64,000 nt of DNA, from assembly GCF_004115975.1 (NCBI RefSeq), contig NZ_SDDZ01000003.1, forward strand, positions 186,001 through 250,000. Direction: 5' to 3'. Shown one piece after another: positions 61,987 to 64,000 of this stretch. Within the stretch, counting starts at the first letter, position 1; every line of letters begins with the position of its first letter. The notes beneath the pieces are model-generated. The model saw nothing but the letters and a program-made list of their open reading frames with translations. It was not told the DNA's origin and made no database searches. This DNA comes from Gelidibacter gilvus. GTDB lineage: Bacteria > Bacteroidota > Bacteroidia > Flavobacteriales > Flavobacteriaceae. Both the position numbers and the translations under genes were made by a program.

Positions 61987-62463
61987 ATGGAATCTATTGC
62001 TGGTTTGTTGGCAGAATTGCTACTGATATTTGAGGATTTTAAATTTTGGCTTAAAAGACGAAGGCAACGCAAATATGAACTGAAATACAGATCACCAAAA
62101 AAAAGATGGTTTTACCGGTTTCAGAAGATTGCAATGGTAGGAATAATAGTGGTACTCACTTTTTATTTGGTACGATTTTCTGCTTTTTTATTTGGAAATC
62201 CTGAAAAACAAACTCTCAAAAGGCTAACAGAAGTGGCATCGCTCTTAAAGCATGAAAAATCCACATCAGGCTATTATCCTCAGGACTTAGAAGTTATTGT
62301 TAGAAAGAATCCCTTGCTTAAAAATGTCCATAAGGATTATTGGGGTCGGGAAATTTTTTATGAACGCCATTCCTCAGGAGAAAGTTATATTTTGATTTCA
62401 TTGGGAGCGGATGGCCAATTAAACACTTTGGATGATATTGTGCATGAATTTCAAGTTGATTGA
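61987..62463 (+). CDS. Membrane protein with GspG-like pseudopilin C-terminal domain
   Basis: 158 residues. Cytoplasmic basic N-terminus (WLKRRRQRKYELKYRSPKKR), one helix (about 50-70), then a domain like the C-terminal half of GspG: YYPQDLEVIVRKNPLLKNVHK, DYWGREIFYERHS, ISLGADGQLNTLDDI. The usual prepilin leader (G-FxxxE) is absent. 20 nt after the M28 gene. Function unknown. Confidence 0.68.
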   Translation: MESIAGLLAELLLIFEDFKFWLKRRRQRKYELKYRSPKKRWFYRFQKIAMVGIIVVLTFYLVRFSAFLFGNPEKQTLKRLTEVASLLKHEKSTSGYYPQDLEVIVRKNPLLKNVHKDYWGREIFYERHSSGESYILISLGADGQLNTLDDIVHEFQVD

Positions 62464-62580
62464 AAAGATAACTTAAATTCTGGCACTGCATTTATGAGTG
62501 GTTTTATGGCCAAAGACAGTTAAAGATTGATCGGATTACTAATTTAAAACGCTAATATGAAGAGAATAGAAGAGATGGTT

Positions 62581-63351
62581 TTAGTGCATGTTGATATACA
62601 AATATTTAGCTTTTACGAACATAAAAAGTCCGAAAGATAAAAACCCAAGAGCGACAAGACCAAGAACCACGTCACCGAATTCATTGTTCAAGAATTGAAA
62701 AGCATCCGTTAAGGTGCTCATTTCTTTATTTCGAAATGTCACTCCTGTTCTTATGGTTAAAAATGACATGACGCCAAATACAAGAGCTCGAGCTGAATGT
62801 CCAATAACACCAAATTTCAATAAGGTAGCTTTAGCTTTTGGTGGCATTTCTGAAGATTGTACATTCTTCTTAAATTTATTCGAGACCACAAAATAAATCT
62901 CAAAGAGGGCTTTCCCTGCCAGAACCAATCCAAATATAATAGCAAATACACTTCCGTATTGTGAATTTAAAGCACTAATTATGAGTTTTTGTTGATCATC
63001 ATAGCCGCCACCAAAGAGCAATTTCACGGCTACAAATCCTAATCCCCCATAAAACAGACCTCCGGTAAAGTAGCCAGCTCGCGTAAAAAGTGCTTTAAAA
63101 TCTGAGCCTAAGTTTCGGGTATCATAAAACGTTTGATACATCCTCCAAAAAGTATAACTAAACAACCCTATGGCCATTGTAGCTAGAAGAATTTTGCCAA
63201 ACGGCTGGTCGGCCAGATAAGCAATGGCTCCTTTTGTACCGGTTTTTTGCCCACCCCAATTGAGGGTGGGCATGGCTGTTAAGGTACCAATGAGGATGTA
63301 GACAAAACCTATGGCACTGAGTCCAAACCGTGCAAGATTCTCTTTGAACAT
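62581..63351 (-). CDS. DUF1206 membrane protein
   Basis: 256 residues with six predicted helices in three similar pairs (ARFGLSAIGFVYILIGTLTA, FTRAGYFTGGLFYGGLGFVA, FGVIGHSARALVFGVMSFLT), the DUF1206 pattern. Starts 3 nt after the stop of the upstream hydrolase gene, so cotranscribed. Function unknown. Confidence 0.86.
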   Translation of the reverse strand: MFKENLARFGLSAIGFVYILIGTLTAMPTLNWGGQKTGTKGAIAYLADQPFGKILLATMAIGLFSYTFWRMYQTFYDTRNLGSDFKALFTRAGYFTGGLFYGGLGFVAVKLLFGGGYDDQQKLIISALNSQYGSVFAIIFGLVLAGKALFEIYFVVSNKFKKNVQSSEMPPKAKATLLKFGVIGHSARALVFGVMSFLTIRTGVTFRNKEMSTLTDAFQFLNNEFGDVVLGLVALGFLSFGLFMFVKAKYLYINMH

Positions 63352-63354
63352 GTT

Positions 63355-64000
63355 TTATTTCTCTGGAAAACTACCGTCATTCACATCTTTTATAAATCCT
63401 ATCAATCCATTAAAAAAGTTGTCAGCATCATCATATTGCGTCAAATGCGCACCATTCGTGGTCAAACTTCTTCCGTTTTGTACCTGAGTACTCATCCATT
63501 CCATATATTTTGGATCCATAGTATCATGCTTACCACCAATCATCAAAGTAGGGACTTTTAGTTCGTTTAATCGATCAGAAATATCCCAACCTTTTAGAGT
63601 AGCATCACCGGTAACGCCAAATTCACTGTAGCCTTGCATATAAATATAAATATTAGGGTTCATATGGGAAAAGGAGCGATTTATGAATTCTGGCCATTCA
63701 TCTAAAGGTAAATGCAATACGTGTTTGATGTAATAATGTTGGGTCACAAGTTCTGAATATCGCGGATTGCTAAAATCTTCCTTGGCTTCCATATCTTTAA
63801 TTTCTTTATGGATTTCGGGTGGTAATTGCGGTCCTAATACCTCTGCGGCGTATTTTTCATATTCGGGAATACTGGCCATCATATTCGCAACAATAAGTCC
63901 TTTTAAATGATCCTGATGTTTGAGTGCATATTCCATTCCCAGAAGACCGCCCCACGACTGTCCAAATAAGTAAAAATTATCTTTATCAAGATTTAGGGCT
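63355..64000 (-). CDS. Proline iminopeptidase-like alpha/beta hydrolase, truncated by window end
   Basis: The C-terminal ~214 residues are present; the frame runs out of the window without a start. The nucleophile elbow GQSWGG and LLGMEYALKHQDHLKGLIVA are visible, then the cap (YYIKHVLHLPLDEWPEFINR), the catalytic Asp in GGKHDTMDPKYM and His in TNGAHLTQYDD. It matches the S33 proline iminopeptidase/tricorn-associated group. The internal ATG at 63936 lies after the active-site Ser and is not a start. Confidence 0.85.
   Translation of the reverse strand, partial: ALNLDKDNFYLFGQSWGGLLGMEYALKHQDHLKGLIVANMMASIPEYEKYAAEVLGPQLPPEIHKEIKDMEAKEDFSNPRYSELVTQHYYIKHVLHLPLDEWPEFINRSFSHMNPNIYIYMQGYSEFGVTGDATLKGWDISDRLNELKVPTLMIGGKHDTMDPKYMEWMSTQVQNGRSLTTNGAHLTQYDDADNFFNGLIGFIKDVNDGSFPEK

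Overview
The window is a chromosomal segment of a low-GC member of the Flavobacteriaceae (Bacteroidota). The case rests on several lines: -7 promoter boxes of the form TAnnTTTG, sometimes with an upstream TTG; a type IX secretion C-terminal sorting domain; an OMP_b-brl/carboxypeptidase-regulatory outer-membrane protein; glutamine synthetase III; long-form PurM; fused IcmF; PyrF with the [11 protein letters not shown] motif; and families largely confined to Flavobacteria (DUF3078, DUF4197, DUF1684, DUF4920, Lacal_2735-like). Gene density is high and most content is housekeeping. No phage, CRISPR array or intact insertion sequence was seen.

Layout. 1-13 kb: end of der, a large outer-membrane barrel protein, prfC, an idi-queD-manA run, tRNA-Thr(TGT), a VanX-like dipeptidase, an M1 aminopeptidase with a DoxX protein and a CarboxypepD_reg protein on the minus strand, a RhlE-type helicase and an unlisted 50-aa gene. 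14-19 kb: a secreted endonuclease I with a sorting domain, then a BlaI-M56 pair with a readable dual operator and a paralogous exported protein. 19.7-29 kb: Na/Ca exchanger, glnN, purM, DUF3078 and class II ribonucleotide reductase. 29-38 kb: a frameshifted ABC ATPase, prfA, pyrF, a BtuF-like protein, DUF4197 and the 1140-aa IcmF. The class II reductase, BtuF-like protein and IcmF give this part a cobalamin flavour.

38.2-40.3 kb is the most unusual stretch. It holds a 4 x 110-bp tandem array of hairpins, a small ORF with its own promoter, a dying IS200/RAYT-type transposase fragment, and an 11-cysteine, 33-residue metallothionein-like gene directly in front of a SigZ-type sigma factor that itself ends in CC...CxxC. 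40.3-46 kb: an AsnC regulator with two paralogous helical proteins, YpdA, DUF1684, then a five-unit tandem array of about 241 bp whose units contain degenerate copies of the 3' end of the adjacent crcB gene. 46-64 kb: M49 peptidase, MazG-like protein, ilvE, DUF4920-mnmD, TIGR01777 oxidoreductase, grpE-dnaJ (DnaJ with only two of the four Zn motifs), an ABC exporter pair, a receiver-AAA+ regulator without a DNA-binding domain, PPK2, M28 peptidase, a GspG-like protein, DUF1206 and a truncated proline-iminopeptidase-like hydrolase.

Main candidates for new biology: the metallothionein-like/SigZ pair, the crcB-tail tandem array, and the BlaI/M56 system in which the peptidase and a neighbouring exported protein carry TonB-plug-like repeats. 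All calls come from reading translations and motifs; no database search was possible.
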